This document shows, piece by piece, positions 47,888 through 56,469 of a stretch of DNA of 64,000 nucleotides. How positions within the stretch are numbered: position 1 is the first letter of the stretch; each line of letters opens with the position of its first letter. Below the pieces are notes generated by a model, which made no database searches, was not told the origin of the DNA, and worked only from the letters and a program-made list of their open reading frames with translations. Origin of the DNA: Leisingera sp. NJS204 (GTDB lineage: Bacteria; Pseudomonadota; Alphaproteobacteria; Rhodobacterales; Rhodobacteraceae). The translations under genes and the position numbers were made by a program. The DNA is taken from contig NZ_CP035417.1 in assembly GCF_004123675.1 (NCBI RefSeq), positions 4,083,501-4,147,500 of the forward strand. Reading direction: 5' to 3'.

Positions 47888-49282
47888 TTAAATTTCTAAA
47901 GGTATATTTTTCCCAATGACAGGGCCGCCGTCTGCCATGGCGTCGATTTTTTTGCGTGGCCAAGCAACCTCGACAATGGCGCCGCGCCGTTCACTGTAGG
48001 GGCTGAGGGTTTGGAAAGGGTCTGCGCCATTGGCGAATCTCAACTGTGCACCGGTACGCTGCAGCAGCGTTTTGGCGATGAACAGGCCCAGGCCCATGCC
48101 CTCGTACTCGGGCCGCTGCTTCAGTTCGTTTTCGCCTCGGCGGCGGCGCACAAACGGATCGCCAATTCGGCCCAGCAGATGCGGCGGAAATCCCTGGCCG
48201 TCGTCGCAGATCCGCAAAATGATCCGGTCGTTGTTCCAGGCAGCATCTATCCAGACGGTGGAGTGGGAGAAATCCACTGCATTCTGTACCAGGTTGCGCA
48301 ACCCGTGGATGATCTCGGGCTTGCGCATCACCGTTGGCTGCTGGAAGTCACCTCCCTCCAGCGGCTCCTCATGGTAGATGACGGATTTGCCGCGGTTCAT
48401 GTGCGGCTCTGCCGCTTCGGTCACCAGGGTTGAAAACGGCGCCTGTCGCAAATGCAAATCGTCATTGCCGACCCGGCCCATGCCGCGCAGGATGTCGCGG
48501 CAACGGTCGGCCTGTTCACGGATCAGCGCGGCATCTTCACGCAGGTCAGGGCGGTCGTCCAGCTCTTCGATCAGCTCGGCACTGGCGAGTTTTATGGTGG
48601 CCAGCGGTGTGCCCAGCTCATGCGCCGCTGCCGCCACCACGCCGCCCAGATCGGTCAGCTTTTGCTCGCGCGACAGCGCCAGCTGGGTGGCGCTGAGCGC
48701 ATCCGACATAGAGCGCATTTCGTTGCTGACCCGGAAGGAATACGCGCCGATGAACAGAATGGCGATGACAATGGCGATCCAGTTGCCGAAGATGAACACA
48801 TCGGGAATGCGCAGGATGAAACCTTGTTCGGTGCGCAGTGGCAGGTGGAACTCTGCCATCAGGGTGACAAGAATGACAGCGGTGGCACCGATGATCAGGG
48901 TGGAGCGCAGCCCCATGACGGCGGCGGAAATCGTCACCGGCCCCAGCACCAGCAAGGCAAAGGGGTTGTTCAGCCCGCCGGTCAGATACACCAGGAAGGC
49001 CAGCTGCAGAAGATCGAACAGCACCATCAGGAAGTTCTCGAACTCGGTCAGGCGTTTGTTTTCCGGAAAAGCGAAGATGGCGATAAGATTGCCTGCGGCT
49101 GAAATGCCAATTGCCAGATAGCACAGGCCCAGCTCCAACTGCAGGTTAAAGCGGTACTGCGCCACGGCAATGGCGGTGATCTGTCCGGCAATGGCCACCC
49201 ATCGCAGCAGGATCAGGGTCCGCAGCCGGATCCAGTGGCTGTGTTCCTGGCCGCTTGTCAGCCTGAAGATGCGATCGCTCAT
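47888..49282 (-). CDS. regB: redox sensor histidine kinase RegB (PrrB)
   Basis: RegB senses the ubiquinone pool and redox state and phosphorylates RegA. Six membrane helices precede the kinase core. 'GGLNNPF' at 102-108 is the quinone-sensing motif. The phospho-accepting His221 is in 'AHELGTPLATI' and Cys261 in 'ADRCRDIL' is the redox cysteine; the 40-residue spacing equals that of the well-studied Rhodobacter pair His225/Cys265. The ATP-binding region has 'NLVQNAVDFS' and 'GMGLGLFIAK'. I chose ATG 49282 ('MSDRIF'); an upstream ATG at 49327 is possible. Confidence 0.95.
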   Translation of the reverse strand: MSDRIFRLTSGQEHSHWIRLRTLILLRWVAIAGQITAIAVAQYRFNLQLELGLCYLAIGISAAGNLIAIFAFPENKRLTEFENFLMVLFDLLQLAFLVYLTGGLNNPFALLVLGPVTISAAVMGLRSTLIIGATAVILVTLMAEFHLPLRTEQGFILRIPDVFIFGNWIAIVIAILFIGAYSFRVSNEMRSMSDALSATQLALSREQKLTDLGGVVAAAAHELGTPLATIKLASAELIEELDDRPDLREDAALIREQADRCRDILRGMGRVGNDDLHLRQAPFSTLVTEAAEPHMNRGKSVIYHEEPLEGGDFQQPTVMRKPEIIHGLRNLVQNAVDFSHSTVWIDAAWNNDRIILRICDDGQGFPPHLLGRIGDPFVRRRRGENELKQRPEYEGMGLGLFIAKTLLQRTGAQLRFANGADPFQTLSPYSERRGAIVEVAWPRKKIDAMADGGPVIGKNIPLEI

Positions 49283-49398
49283 ATGGTTCGTTGCTCCCGC
49301 AGATGTGACGCCGTGCGCCAGTTGCATCGGCTGTATTTCTTGATAGGTCTGGCGCCGCAAACGATCAACAACCCTTCCCTTACGAAAAGTGTGATCTC

Positions 49399-50019
49399 AT
49401 GACCCGCGTCTATGCTCTTCTTGCTGTTGCTTTTGTTGCTGCCCTTGTGGGTGGTGCCTGGTTTATGACCCGCGGAGGGGCTGGAGGCGACAAATTCGCA
49501 CAGTGCCGCAGCAGCCAGATCGCCGGCGGCACCGATACCATCGGCGGGGCGTTCGAGCTGGTCAATGCCAAGGGCGAGACTGTCACCGATAAGGATGTGA
49601 TCACCGAGCCGTCGATTGTCTACTTCGGCTACACCTTCTGTCCTGACGTCTGCCCGATGGATTCAGCCCGCAACGCGGATGCGGTCGATGTGCTGGCAGA
49701 GCGCGGCATCAGCGTGACGCCGGTGTTCATTTCCATCGACCCGGACCGCGACACCCCTGAAGCTGTTGGCGATTTCGCCGAAAACCTGCATGAAAAGATG
49801 ATCGGTCTGACCGGGTCTCTGGACCAGGTGAAGGCCGCCAGCAAGGCGTATAAGACCTACTTTAAGAAGAACGAAGGTGACGAGGATTACTACCTCGTCG
49901 ACCATTCGACCTTTTCCTATCTGGTGCTGCCCGAGGACGGCTTTGTGGAATTCTTCCGCCGCGATGAAACGGCGGAGCAGATGGCCGACAAGACTGCCTG
50001 CTTCATCGAAAAAATCTGA
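49399..50019 (+). CDS. senC: SenC/PrrC (SCO1-family) copper chaperone-like protein
   Basis: The 206-residue protein has an N-terminal membrane anchor (about 5-23) and a periplasmic thioredoxin-like SCO domain with the copper-binding 'TFCPDVCPM' (Cys81, Cys85) and a later conserved His169 ('LVDHSTFSYL'). SCO proteins deliver copper to cytochrome c oxidase and SenC affects RegB signalling in Rhodobacter. It is divergent from regB and lies 80 bases before regA. Confidence 0.95.
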   Translation: MTRVYALLAVAFVAALVGGAWFMTRGGAGGDKFAQCRSSQIAGGTDTIGGAFELVNAKGETVTDKDVITEPSIVYFGYTFCPDVCPMDSARNADAVDVLAERGISVTPVFISIDPDRDTPEAVGDFAENLHEKMIGLTGSLDQVKAASKAYKTYFKKNEGDEDYYLVDHSTFSYLVLPEDGFVEFFRRDETAEQMADKTACFIEKI

Positions 50020-50099
50020 GGCAGGATAGCTGTTTGACCTTTCCCCCTGCCCGGACATATTCTTGCGTTAACAGACAAAAACTTCGCGGAGGACCGGGC

Positions 50100-50654
50100 A
50101 TGGCCGAAACTGCTCTGCAGGATATTGGACCCGACAAGACACTGCTGCTGGTTGATGATGACGAGCCGTTTCTGCGGCGTCTGGCCAAGGCAATGGAAAA
50201 GCGCGGCTTCTCAGTAGAGACCGCGGGGTCGGTTGCCGCAGGCAGTGCCATTGCAACGGCCCGCCCGCCGGCCTTTGCGGTGGTGGATCTGCGGCTGGAA
50301 GACGGCAATGGTCTGGATGTGGTCGAAGTGCTGCGGGAAAAACGCCCGGATAGCCGCGTTGTGGTGCTGACCGGCTATGGCGCCATCGCCACGGCTGTCG
50401 CAGCGGTCAAGATCGGTGCGACAGATTACCTGTCCAAGCCGGCCGATGCCACCGACATCATGAACGCTTTGCTGGCCAACGAGGATGTGCTGCCGCCGCC
50501 GCCGGAAAACCCGATGAGCGCCGACCGGGTGCGCTGGGAACATATCCAGCGGATCTATGAGCTGTGCGACCGAAATGTCTCGGAAACCGCACGGCGGCTG
50601 AACATGCACCGCCGCACCCTGCAGCGTATCCTGGCCAAACGCAGCCCGCGCTAA
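50100..50654 (+). CDS. regA: response regulator RegA (PrrA)
   Basis: RegA is the DNA-binding partner of RegB and controls energy metabolism genes under low oxygen. The receiver domain has 'LLVDDDEPFLRRL', Asp63 in 'AVVDLRLEDGNGL' (the same number as in Rhodobacter RegA), the conserved Thr and Lys ('VLTGYG', 'LSKPAD'), a four-proline hinge 'PPPPENP', and the C-terminal Fis-type helix-turn-helix ('NVSETARRLNMHRRTLQRIL'). GGAGG lies before the ATG. Confidence 0.97.
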   Translation: MAETALQDIGPDKTLLLVDDDEPFLRRLAKAMEKRGFSVETAGSVAAGSAIATARPPAFAVVDLRLEDGNGLDVVEVLREKRPDSRVVVLTGYGAIATAVAAVKIGATDYLSKPADATDIMNALLANEDVLPPPPENPMSADRVRWEHIQRIYELCDRNVSETARRLNMHRRTLQRILAKRSPR

Positions 50655-50657
50655 AGC

Positions 50658-51254
50658 TCAGTGCTGCTTCATCAATTCCGAGTGGCGGCCTAAAAAAGCC
50701 ACCCGGGTTTCCAGTGGCGGGCGCAGAACGATATTGAAACCCTCGACGGTTTCCGGCTTTGGACGTCCGAAATAGCGGCTGGCCTCTTTCTCTGAAAAAC
50801 CGGCGATCTGCACCGCTTCCATCCAGGCGCTGATCTTGTCGGCCCGCTTGATTTGCGCCTTCACAGTCTTGGGCAAGGCAGCGGGCAGACCAAACCGCAG
50901 GTGAATGGCTGCCGTCAGCCGCAAGTCCAACTCGCCATATCCCGGCCCCACCGCAGCTTTGACCGGAGAGATCATATCCCCGATCACATATTCCGGCGCA
51001 TCATGCAGCAGCGCTGCCAGCCGCCACTTGACCGGCGCCTTTGGGTTCATCCGGGTGAAAAGGTCCTCAACCAGCAGCGAATGTTCAGCCACGGAATAGG
51101 CAAAATCCCCCATTGTTTGACCATTCCAGCGGGCAACAAATGCCAGCCCATGGGCGATATCCTCGATCTCGATGTCCACCGGTGTCGGGTCCAGCAGATC
51201 CAGGCGGCGGCCGGACAGCATGCGCTGCCATGCGCGGGCGGGTTTTGCGGGCAT
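50658..51254 (-). CDS. HD-domain hydrolase (YfbR-like)
   Basis: The 198-residue protein carries an HD phosphohydrolase domain with 'VAEHSLLVEDLF', 'ALLHDAPEYVIGDMISPVK' (His-Asp metal site) and a later 'ADKISAWMEAVQ'. It resembles 5'-deoxyribonucleotidase-type or YfbR-like enzymes; the true substrate is unknown. The start at 51254 has AGGAAACC upstream. Its stop is four bases from the convergent regA stop. Such an HD gene next to regA is common in the group (from memory). Confidence 0.82.
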   Translation of the reverse strand: MPAKPARAWQRMLSGRRLDLLDPTPVDIEIEDIAHGLAFVARWNGQTMGDFAYSVAEHSLLVEDLFTRMNPKAPVKWRLAALLHDAPEYVIGDMISPVKAAVGPGYGELDLRLTAAIHLRFGLPAALPKTVKAQIKRADKISAWMEAVQIAGFSEKEASRYFGRPKPETVEGFNIVLRPPLETRVAFLGRHSELMKQH

Positions 51255-51488
51255 GAGGGTTTCCTGTCGCTGCACTTACCCCTTTGACTAACCGTTGCGC
51301 GGCAACCGGGCAATGCTTGCCGGGTTTGGCTGCCGGATGCCTGAACACAGGCAAAAACGGAGTGTTTATGGCTTGTGAGTTTGAAACGGGCACTGCGCGG
51401 CCCAATATTATAGGTATACAAGGGGCACCGCCCCCTCTCTGCGGCAACCCCTTTTCGTGACGTGACACGCAATGGAAAGGAGTTTGTC

Positions 51489-51803
51489 ATGTTTAAGCGT
51501 CTTCTTGGTATTTCTCTGTTGTTCGGTATGGCAGCGACGGCGCCGCCAGCCTTGGCAGCCAGCTGCGGCGACCGCGAGGTCATGACCCAAAAGCTGGAAA
51601 GCGGATACTCCGAGCGGCTGACCGCCGGCGGGTTGCAGAAAAGCCGTCCTGAGGCCACTGTGATCGAGGTCTGGTCATCGGATGAAACCGGAACTTTTAC
51701 GGTTCTGGTCACACATGCGAACGGGGTCAGTTGCGTTGTTGCGACCGGTTCCTCATTCTTCCACATTTCGGGAAAAACGCCGGACCCAGGCACGCCAAGC
51801 TGA
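51489..51803 (+). CDS. small secreted protein of unknown function
   Basis: The 104-residue protein begins with a signal peptide (basic start, hydrophobic core at about 6-20, cleavage after ALA near residue 22). The mature part begins near a Cys (SCGDREVM) and has a second Cys in 'THANGVSCVVATG', so one disulfide is likely. The pattern 'VIEVWSSDETGTFTVLVTHANG' looks conserved in similar alphaproteobacterial proteins, but no function is known. AAAGGAG precedes the ATG. Confidence 0.78.
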   Translation: MFKRLLGISLLFGMAATAPPALAASCGDREVMTQKLESGYSERLTAGGLQKSRPEATVIEVWSSDETGTFTVLVTHANGVSCVVATGSSFFHISGKTPDPGTPS

Positions 51804-51954
51804 CATTGGCCGCCTGACAGGCTCCCCCCAACAGCCTGCTCCACCATAAAAAGCCAGGGCCATAAGCTCCGGCTGCGGGTATCTTCGTTGAATATCAACA
51901 ATTGCAGTGCTAGGCCCTCCTGCAACTGTACTTGCAACTGGATTGGAGCTGGCA
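51804..51954 (+). other. ahcY leader region with an operator-like palindrome and direct repeat
   Basis: GTTGA-ATA-TCAAC (51887-51899) is a perfect inverted repeat about 55 bases before the ahcY ATG. TGCAACTG occurs twice, at 51921-51928 and 51933-51940, 12 bases apart. These could be regulator sites or leader structure. I do not see the conserved core of the known S-adenosylhomocysteine riboswitch here. Confidence 0.35.
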
Positions 51955-53343
51955 ATGGCCGGGGATTATATCGTCAAGGACATCGCGCTGGCCGGGTTCG
52001 GCCGCAAAGAGCTGGACATCGCCGAAACCGAAATGCCGGGACTGATGTCCCTGCGCGCGGAATACGGCGAAAGCAAACCGCTGAAAGGCGCGCGCATTGT
52101 CGGCTCGCTGCATATGACCATCCAGACGGCTGTGCTTATTGAGACGCTGGTGGCGCTGGGTGCCGATGTGCGCTGGGCGTCGTGCAACATCTTCTCGACC
52201 CAGGACCACGCTGCCGCGGCGATTGCCGAAGCAGGCATTCCGGTCTTTGCGATCAAGGGCCAGTCGCTGGAAGAGCATTGGGATTATTTGGATAAATCCT
52301 TCATGTTCGAGGAAGGCCCCAACCTGATCCTCGACGATGGCGGCGATGCCACCCTTTATGTTCTGCTGGGCGCGCGTGCCGAAGCGGGCGAGGATATTAT
52401 TCCCGTGCCGCAGTCCGAAGAAGAAGCGGTCATCAAGGTGCAGATCCAGAAGCGCATGGAAGCATCCCCGGGCTGGTTCACCAAGACCCGCGATGCGATC
52501 CTGGGTGTGTCCGAGGAAACCACCACCGGCGTCCACCGTCTCTATGATCTGCAGAAGAACGGCCAGCTGCCGTTCCCGGCGATCAACGTGAATGACTCGG
52601 TCACCAAGTCGAAGTTCGACAACAAATACGGCTGCAAGGAATCGCTGGTTGACGGCATCCGCCGGGCCACTGACACCATGATGGCCGGTAAGGTCGCTGT
52701 GGTCTGCGGTTACGGCGACGTGGGCAAGGGCTCTGCCGCCTCTCTGCGCGGTGCAGGCGCCCGGGTTAAGGTCACCGAAGCGGACCCGATCTGCGCCCTG
52801 CAGGCCGCGATGGACGGTTTTGAAGTGGTGCTGCTGGAAGAGGAAGTCGGTTCCGCCGATATCTTCATCACCACCACCGGCAACAAGGACGTGATCCGCA
52901 TCGAGCACATGCGCGAGATGAAGGACATGGCGATTGTCGGCAACATCGGCCATTTCGACAACGAAATCCAGGTTGCCGCGCTGAAGAACCACAAATGGAC
53001 CAACATCAAAGAACAGGTCGACATGATCGAGATGCCTTCGGGCAACCGCATGATCCTGCTGTCCGAAGGGCGCCTGTTGAACCTTGGCAACGCCACTGGC
53101 CATCCAAGTTTCGTGATGTCGGCCTCGTTCACCAACCAGGTGCTGGCCCAGATGGAGCTGTGGACCCGCGGCGACCATTACAACAACGATGTCTACATTC
53201 TGCCCAAGCATCTGGACGAGAAAGTCGCCCGCCTGCACCTGGGCCGCATCGGCGTTAAGCTGACCCAGCTGAGCTCTGAGCAGGCGGCCTATATCGGCGT
53301 CAAGCCCGAAGGCCCGTTCAAGCCTGAGCATTACCGCTATTAA
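51955..53343 (+). CDS. ahcY: adenosylhomocysteinase
   Basis: AhcY splits S-adenosylhomocysteine into adenosine and homocysteine in the methyl cycle. The 462-residue protein has the N-terminal '[21 protein letters not shown]', '[17 protein letters not shown]', the NAD motif '[15 protein letters not shown]' and the C-terminal tail '[13 protein letters not shown]' that contacts the next subunit's NAD. The start at 51955 has GGAG seven bases upstream. The regA-ahcY neighbourhood is typical of Rhodobacterales. Confidence 0.97.
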   Translation: MAGDYIVKDIALAGFGRKELDIAETEMPGLMSLRAEYGESKPLKGARIVGSLHMTIQTAVLIETLVALGADVRWASCNIFSTQDHAAAAIAEAGIPVFAIKGQSLEEHWDYLDKSFMFEEGPNLILDDGGDATLYVLLGARAEAGEDIIPVPQSEEEAVIKVQIQKRMEASPGWFTKTRDAILGVSEETTTGVHRLYDLQKNGQLPFPAINVNDSVTKSKFDNKYGCKESLVDGIRRATDTMMAGKVAVVCGYGDVGKGSAASLRGAGARVKVTEADPICALQAAMDGFEVVLLEEEVGSADIFITTTGNKDVIRIEHMREMKDMAIVGNIGHFDNEIQVAALKNHKWTNIKEQVDMIEMPSGNRMILLSEGRLLNLGNATGHPSFVMSASFTNQVLAQMELWTRGDHYNNDVYILPKHLDEKVARLHLGRIGVKLTQLSSEQAAYIGVKPEGPFKPEHYRY

Positions 53344-53367
53344 GCGGTTCCTCTTTTCAAAAAAATC

Positions 53368-53401
53368 AGTGCCGCCGGAGCAATCCGGCGGCGCTTTTTT
53401 T
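53368..53401 (+). terminator. terminator after ahcY
   Basis: AGTGCCGCCGGA pairs with TCCGGCGGCGCT (one T-G wobble) around a GCAA loop and is followed by seven T's. Confidence 0.93.
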
Positions 53402-53417
53402 GTTGCCGGACCGTGGG

Positions 53418-54065
53418 TCAGAGCTGGCTGGGCATATGGTCGCCGCGCCCCTCAGGGGTGAGGTCGAACAGGTTCCACATCGGCCACAGCGCATCGACAT
53501 GGCGCGGCTGCCAGGGGCTGGGCTCAAAGAGCATCTCCGATCCCCAGAAATGCCGGATGCCACCGTCTGATCGGGTAAAGACATGCAGCATCGGCAGCTG
53601 CGCGCCCTCGCTGCTTTCACCCAAATAGTCCTGCTGATAGCTGCTACCCGCAGCAGAATAGAGCGGCAGATCCTGCCAGCCCTTTGCGATCTGCAGTGCT
53701 GCAAGCCGTTCCGGCGATGATTGCGCGACAACCGCGAACCCCAAGCGCGCCTGCACATGGGACACTTGCCCGCGCCAGCCATCCAGAATCGCTGCACACA
53801 TCGGGCAGGCGGCCTCGCTGTCCGGCCCGTACATCAGGGAATAAACGGCTAGGGTACTGTGCTGGCCGAACAGGTCCAGCAGGGATGCCGAAGCGCCGCT
53901 TGTGCTGCGGAATACATAAGTCTCTGCAACCCGCCCGCCGGCAGGCAAAGCCCGTCGCAGGGCGGCAACTTTTTCGGTTTGCGCGCGCAAAGCGAGCTCA
54001 GCTTGCAACAGTTCATTGCGGGCTGTGCGGTAGGCGGCGCTCTCGTTGGGGATGCTTACAGGCAT
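53418..54065 (-). CDS. DUF899 thioredoxin-like protein
   Basis: The 215-residue protein belongs to the DUF899 group of thioredoxin-fold proteins: an N-terminal helix ('RTARNELLQAELALRAQTEKVAALRRALP'), a central 'SEAACPMCAAILDGWRG' with a CxxC-like Cys pair, and a DxxG tail. The function is unknown, though such genes often accompany ArsR-type regulators. An 11-base-arm palindrome lies 27 bases upstream of its ATG. Confidence 0.85.
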   Translation of the reverse strand: MPVSIPNESAAYRTARNELLQAELALRAQTEKVAALRRALPAGGRVAETYVFRSTSGASASLLDLFGQHSTLAVYSLMYGPDSEAACPMCAAILDGWRGQVSHVQARLGFAVVAQSSPERLAALQIAKGWQDLPLYSAAGSSYQQDYLGESSEGAQLPMLHVFTRSDGGIRHFWGSEMLFEPSPWQPRHVDALWPMWNLFDLTPEGRGDHMPSQL

Positions 54066-54091
54066 TGCGTGCCTTTCCTGACTGGTAATCC

Positions 54092-54119
54092 TATTATTTA
54101 ACTATAATGTTAAATAATA
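54092..54119. promoter_or_regulatory. 28-bp operator-like palindrome upstream of the DUF899 gene
   Basis: TATTATTTAAC and GTTAAATAATA are perfect 11-base arms around the spacer TATAAT. The site lies in AT-rich DNA between the DUF899 gene and the next region. The symmetry and AT-rich arms suggest a dimeric repressor, possibly ArsR-type; no regulator gene is adjacent. Confidence 0.6.
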
Positions 54120-54279
54120 TTGCGATCTGTCAAGAGGCTTCACAGTTTCCGCAATGAGACCCGGTATTTTGTTCCCGGCTGCCAGCGTCGCTGATTTAGC
54201 TCGCATTGTCAGGGTTATTGATTTGCGGAATCGTGTTTCAAAGAGCTACATATAAGACACCGGCCAGGACGGCCAGGTA

Positions 54280-54364
54280 CCAGATTTTCAAACGCGTGTG
54301 GTGGATAGTGGAGCACGCGGGGTGGAAGGGAAGGTCCTGATTGTCCTCAGGTCCTTCCCTTTTT
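54280..54364 (+). ncRNA. candidate small RNA ending in an intrinsic terminator
   Basis: The plus strand has a hairpin CGCGTG/CACGCG (54293-54319) and then a long terminator hairpin GGGAAGGTCCTGA / TCAGGTCCTTCCC (54328-54359; one mismatch) followed by TTTTT. No plus-strand gene ends nearby: the upstream gene (DUF899) and downstream gene (DUF1761) are both on the minus strand. A short independent transcript would explain the terminator. The 5' end is unknown and no good promoter is visible, so this remains a candidate. Confidence 0.4.
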
Positions 54365-54368
54365 CAAT

Positions 54369-54764
54369 TCAGAACAGGCTCAGCACCAAGCCAGCAATTG
54401 CGCAGGCCAGCGTCGCATAGCCGCCATCAATCAGCGTCAGCTTCACCGGCCGCATCCCATACATGTTGTTCAAGGCAATCCAGGGGCTGATGAAGAACAG
54501 TCCGACACCTGCACCGCCAATCAGGCCCGCGCCCAGGGTTTCGATGCCGGACAGGGTGAATACATGGCGCATCATGCCAACAACGATCAGCTGCAAGAGA
54601 AAAGCCATCGCAAAAATCATCGGGCTCTGACCGCCCTTCGGTTTTCCGTCTTCATCACATTCAACACCAGCGGCCTCGACCCATGGTTTGGCGAGGGCGC
54701 CGTAATATCCTGCCCCCAGCGCAAATGCTGCCGCAGCCGCCGCGATCACACTTATGAATTCCAT
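54369..54764 (-). CDS. DUF1761 family membrane protein
   Basis: The 131-residue protein has about four hydrophobic helices and DUF1761 features: 'AAAFALGAGYYGALAKPWVEAAG', then 'FLLQLIVVGMMRHVF' and 'WIALNNMYGMRPVKLTLIDGGYA'. Function unknown. ATG 54764 has GGAG six bases upstream; an in-frame ATG at 54791 would add nine residues without a clear ribosome site. Confidence 0.8.
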   Translation of the reverse strand: MEFISVIAAAAAAFALGAGYYGALAKPWVEAAGVECDEDGKPKGGQSPMIFAMAFLLQLIVVGMMRHVFTLSGIETLGAGLIGGAGVGLFFISPWIALNNMYGMRPVKLTLIDGGYATLACAIAGLVLSLF

Positions 54765-54810
54765 GCTGTTCTCCTCAATGGTTTCAGCCATTTAGGAACA
54801 GATTGGCAGA

Positions 54811-55233
54811 TCAGCTGGGATCTGTCTCCCCCAGCGCGCAGATGGTGGCCCATTCCGCGCCGCTCACCGGCTGCACAGACAGGCGGGAGTTCTTGACCAA
54901 TACCATTTCTTCCAGCTGCGGGTCGGACTTAATCTGGTCCAATGAAACCGGCTTAGCAAAAGGCCGCACCGCTTTGATGTCGACGCACTCCCAGCGGTCG
55001 TCTTCGGTGGTGCTGTCAGGATGGGCCTCGGCGCAGACCTCAACAATGCCGACCACGGATTTTTCTTTCTGCGAATGATAGAAAAAACCGCGGTCGCCGA
55101 TCTTCATTTCGCGCATGAAATTGCGCGCCTGGTAATTGCGCACGCCGTCCCATTCTTCACCCGCATCCCCTTTGGAGACCTGGTTGTCCCAGCCCCAGGT
55201 AGAGGGTTCGGATTTGAACAGCCAGTAGCGCAT
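54811..55233 (-). CDS. EVE domain protein
   Basis: The 140-residue protein is a single EVE domain (PUA-like fold, related to thymocyte nuclear protein 1): 'YWLFKSEPSTWGWDNQ', 'WDGVRNYQARNFMREMKIGDRGFFYHSQKEKSVVGIVEV' pattern. EVE domains read modified bases; the target here is unknown. Its start codon shares one base with the stop of the upstream YciI gene. Confidence 0.9.
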   Translation of the reverse strand: MRYWLFKSEPSTWGWDNQVSKGDAGEEWDGVRNYQARNFMREMKIGDRGFFYHSQKEKSVVGIVEVCAEAHPDSTTEDDRWECVDIKAVRPFAKPVSLDQIKSDPQLEEMVLVKNSRLSVQPVSGAEWATICALGETDPS

Positions 55234-55505
55234 CAGCCGATGACCTTTTTCCAGGTGATCAATTCCACAGCTTCAAACAGGCCGGCCTTGTTGTATGGGT
55301 CGCTTGCCGCCCATGCCTCGCCTGCAGCCATGTCTTCGACATCCAGAATAACCAGGGAACCGGCCATATTGCCATCCTGATCCAGCAGCGGACCTGCCTG
55401 CGCTACGGCACCGGTGTCGTTGATATAGGCCAGATGGGCGTCGCGGTTGTCGAGACGGGTCTGCAAGTGGCCGGGCTTGTCACGGGCAATCAATGCGATG
55501 AGCAT
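55233..55505 (-). CDS. YciI family protein
   Basis: The 90-residue protein matches the YciI fold (ferredoxin-like): 'MLIALIARDKPGHLQTRLDNRDAHLAYI' at the start, 'GNMAGSLVILDVEDMAAGEAWAASDPYNKAGLFEAVEL' afterwards, with the conserved His24-region and the SDPY pattern. Some members are dehydrochlorinases, most are uncharacterised. It lies one base after gpsA and overlaps the EVE gene. Confidence 0.9.
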   Translation of the reverse strand: MLIALIARDKPGHLQTRLDNRDAHLAYINDTGAVAQAGPLLDQDGNMAGSLVILDVEDMAAGEAWAASDPYNKAGLFEAVELITWKKVIG

Positions 55506-55506
55506 T

Positions 55507-56469
55507 TTATTCCTCTTTTAGTGGTCTTTTAAGCAAATGTGCCGCTGCTTCGCTGATCGTCAAGCGCTGATCGAGCAAATTGGTTACCGTGAGCGTGACC
55601 GGCATGTCCAAATTCATCCTCTGCGCCTGCTCCGCGACCGCCCGCGCGGTGGCTGCCCCTTCGACCGTGATGGTGGAGTCGAAATCCTCCTCCCGGCCAA
55701 TGGAAAGCCCCAGGCGGTAGTTTCGGGACAGGTCGGAACTGCAGGTCAATGTCAGATCACCAAAGCCCGAAAGCCCGGCCAGAGTTTCAGATTTTGCACC
55801 GCTGGCCAGCGCCAGGCGTTGCATTTCAGCATACCCGCGCGTCATCAGCGCGGCGCGGGCACTGTCGCCCAACCCGGCCCCGATGACCGCTCCGCAGGCA
55901 ATTGCCATCACGTTTTTCAAAGCGCCGCCGATTTCTGCGCCAATGGTGTCCGTCGTGCGGTAGAGCCGCAAGTTGGCGGTGGTCAGTTGCTCCTGCAGTG
56001 CCTTGCCCTGCGCTGGGTCGTTGCAGGCAAGGGTTAGAGCGGTTGGCAGCCCGCGCGCAATATCCGCGGCAAAGCTCGGCCCCGTCAGCAGCGCTGCGCT
56101 GACATTCGGGAGAACTTCCTGGATGACCGCCACCGGGCCGAGGCCAGAGTCCAGCTCGATCCCCTTGCAGCAAGCGACAAGTGTCTTTCCAGTCAAGTGA
56201 TCCTTGTGCTGTTCCAAGGCGCCGCGCAGCGTTTGCATCGGTACCGCCAGCAGCAGGACACCGGACTCGCAGGCTTTCCCGATGTTGGATGTGATCAAAA
56301 GGTTCTTGGGCAGTTCAACGCCTGGCAGCCGGGTGCCGTTGCGGCGGCTGTCCTGCATTGCCTGAGCTTTCATCGCGTTGCGCGCCCACAGGGTTACCGG
56401 TCCATTGCCTGCCAGTGAGATTGCCAAAGCTGTGCCGAAGGCGCCGGATCCCAGTACAGAAATGCTCAT
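55507..56469 (-). CDS. gpsA: glycerol-3-phosphate dehydrogenase [NAD(P)+]
   Basis: GpsA makes sn-glycerol-3-phosphate for phospholipids. The nucleotide loop '[12 protein letters not shown]' is at residues 5-16, the catalytic lysine is in '[12 protein letters not shown]', and '[20 protein letters not shown]' is a family signature. The 320-residue length is normal. It overlaps the tsaD stop by four bases. Confidence 0.95.
   Translation of the reverse strand: MSISVLGSGAFGTALAISLAGNGPVTLWARNAMKAQAMQDSRRNGTRLPGVELPKNLLITSNIGKACESGVLLLAVPMQTLRGALEQHKDHLTGKTLVACCKGIELDSGLGPVAVIQEVLPNVSAALLTGPSFAADIARGLPTALTLACNDPAQGKALQEQLTTANLRLYRTTDTIGAEIGGALKNVMAIACGAVIGAGLGDSARAALMTRGYAEMQRLALASGAKSETLAGLSGFGDLTLTCSSDLSRNYRLGLSIGREEDFDSTITVEGAATARAVAEQAQRMNLDMPVTLTVTNLLDQRLTISEAAAHLLKRPLKEE

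Noticed and set aside
51804..51954. SAH or SAM riboswitch before ahcY
   Set aside because: I could not find the conserved core sequences of the known classes; only simple repeats are visible.
51910..53331. Minus-strand open frame of 473 codons opposite ahcY
   Set aside because: Antisense shadow of a highly conserved gene with strong codon bias.
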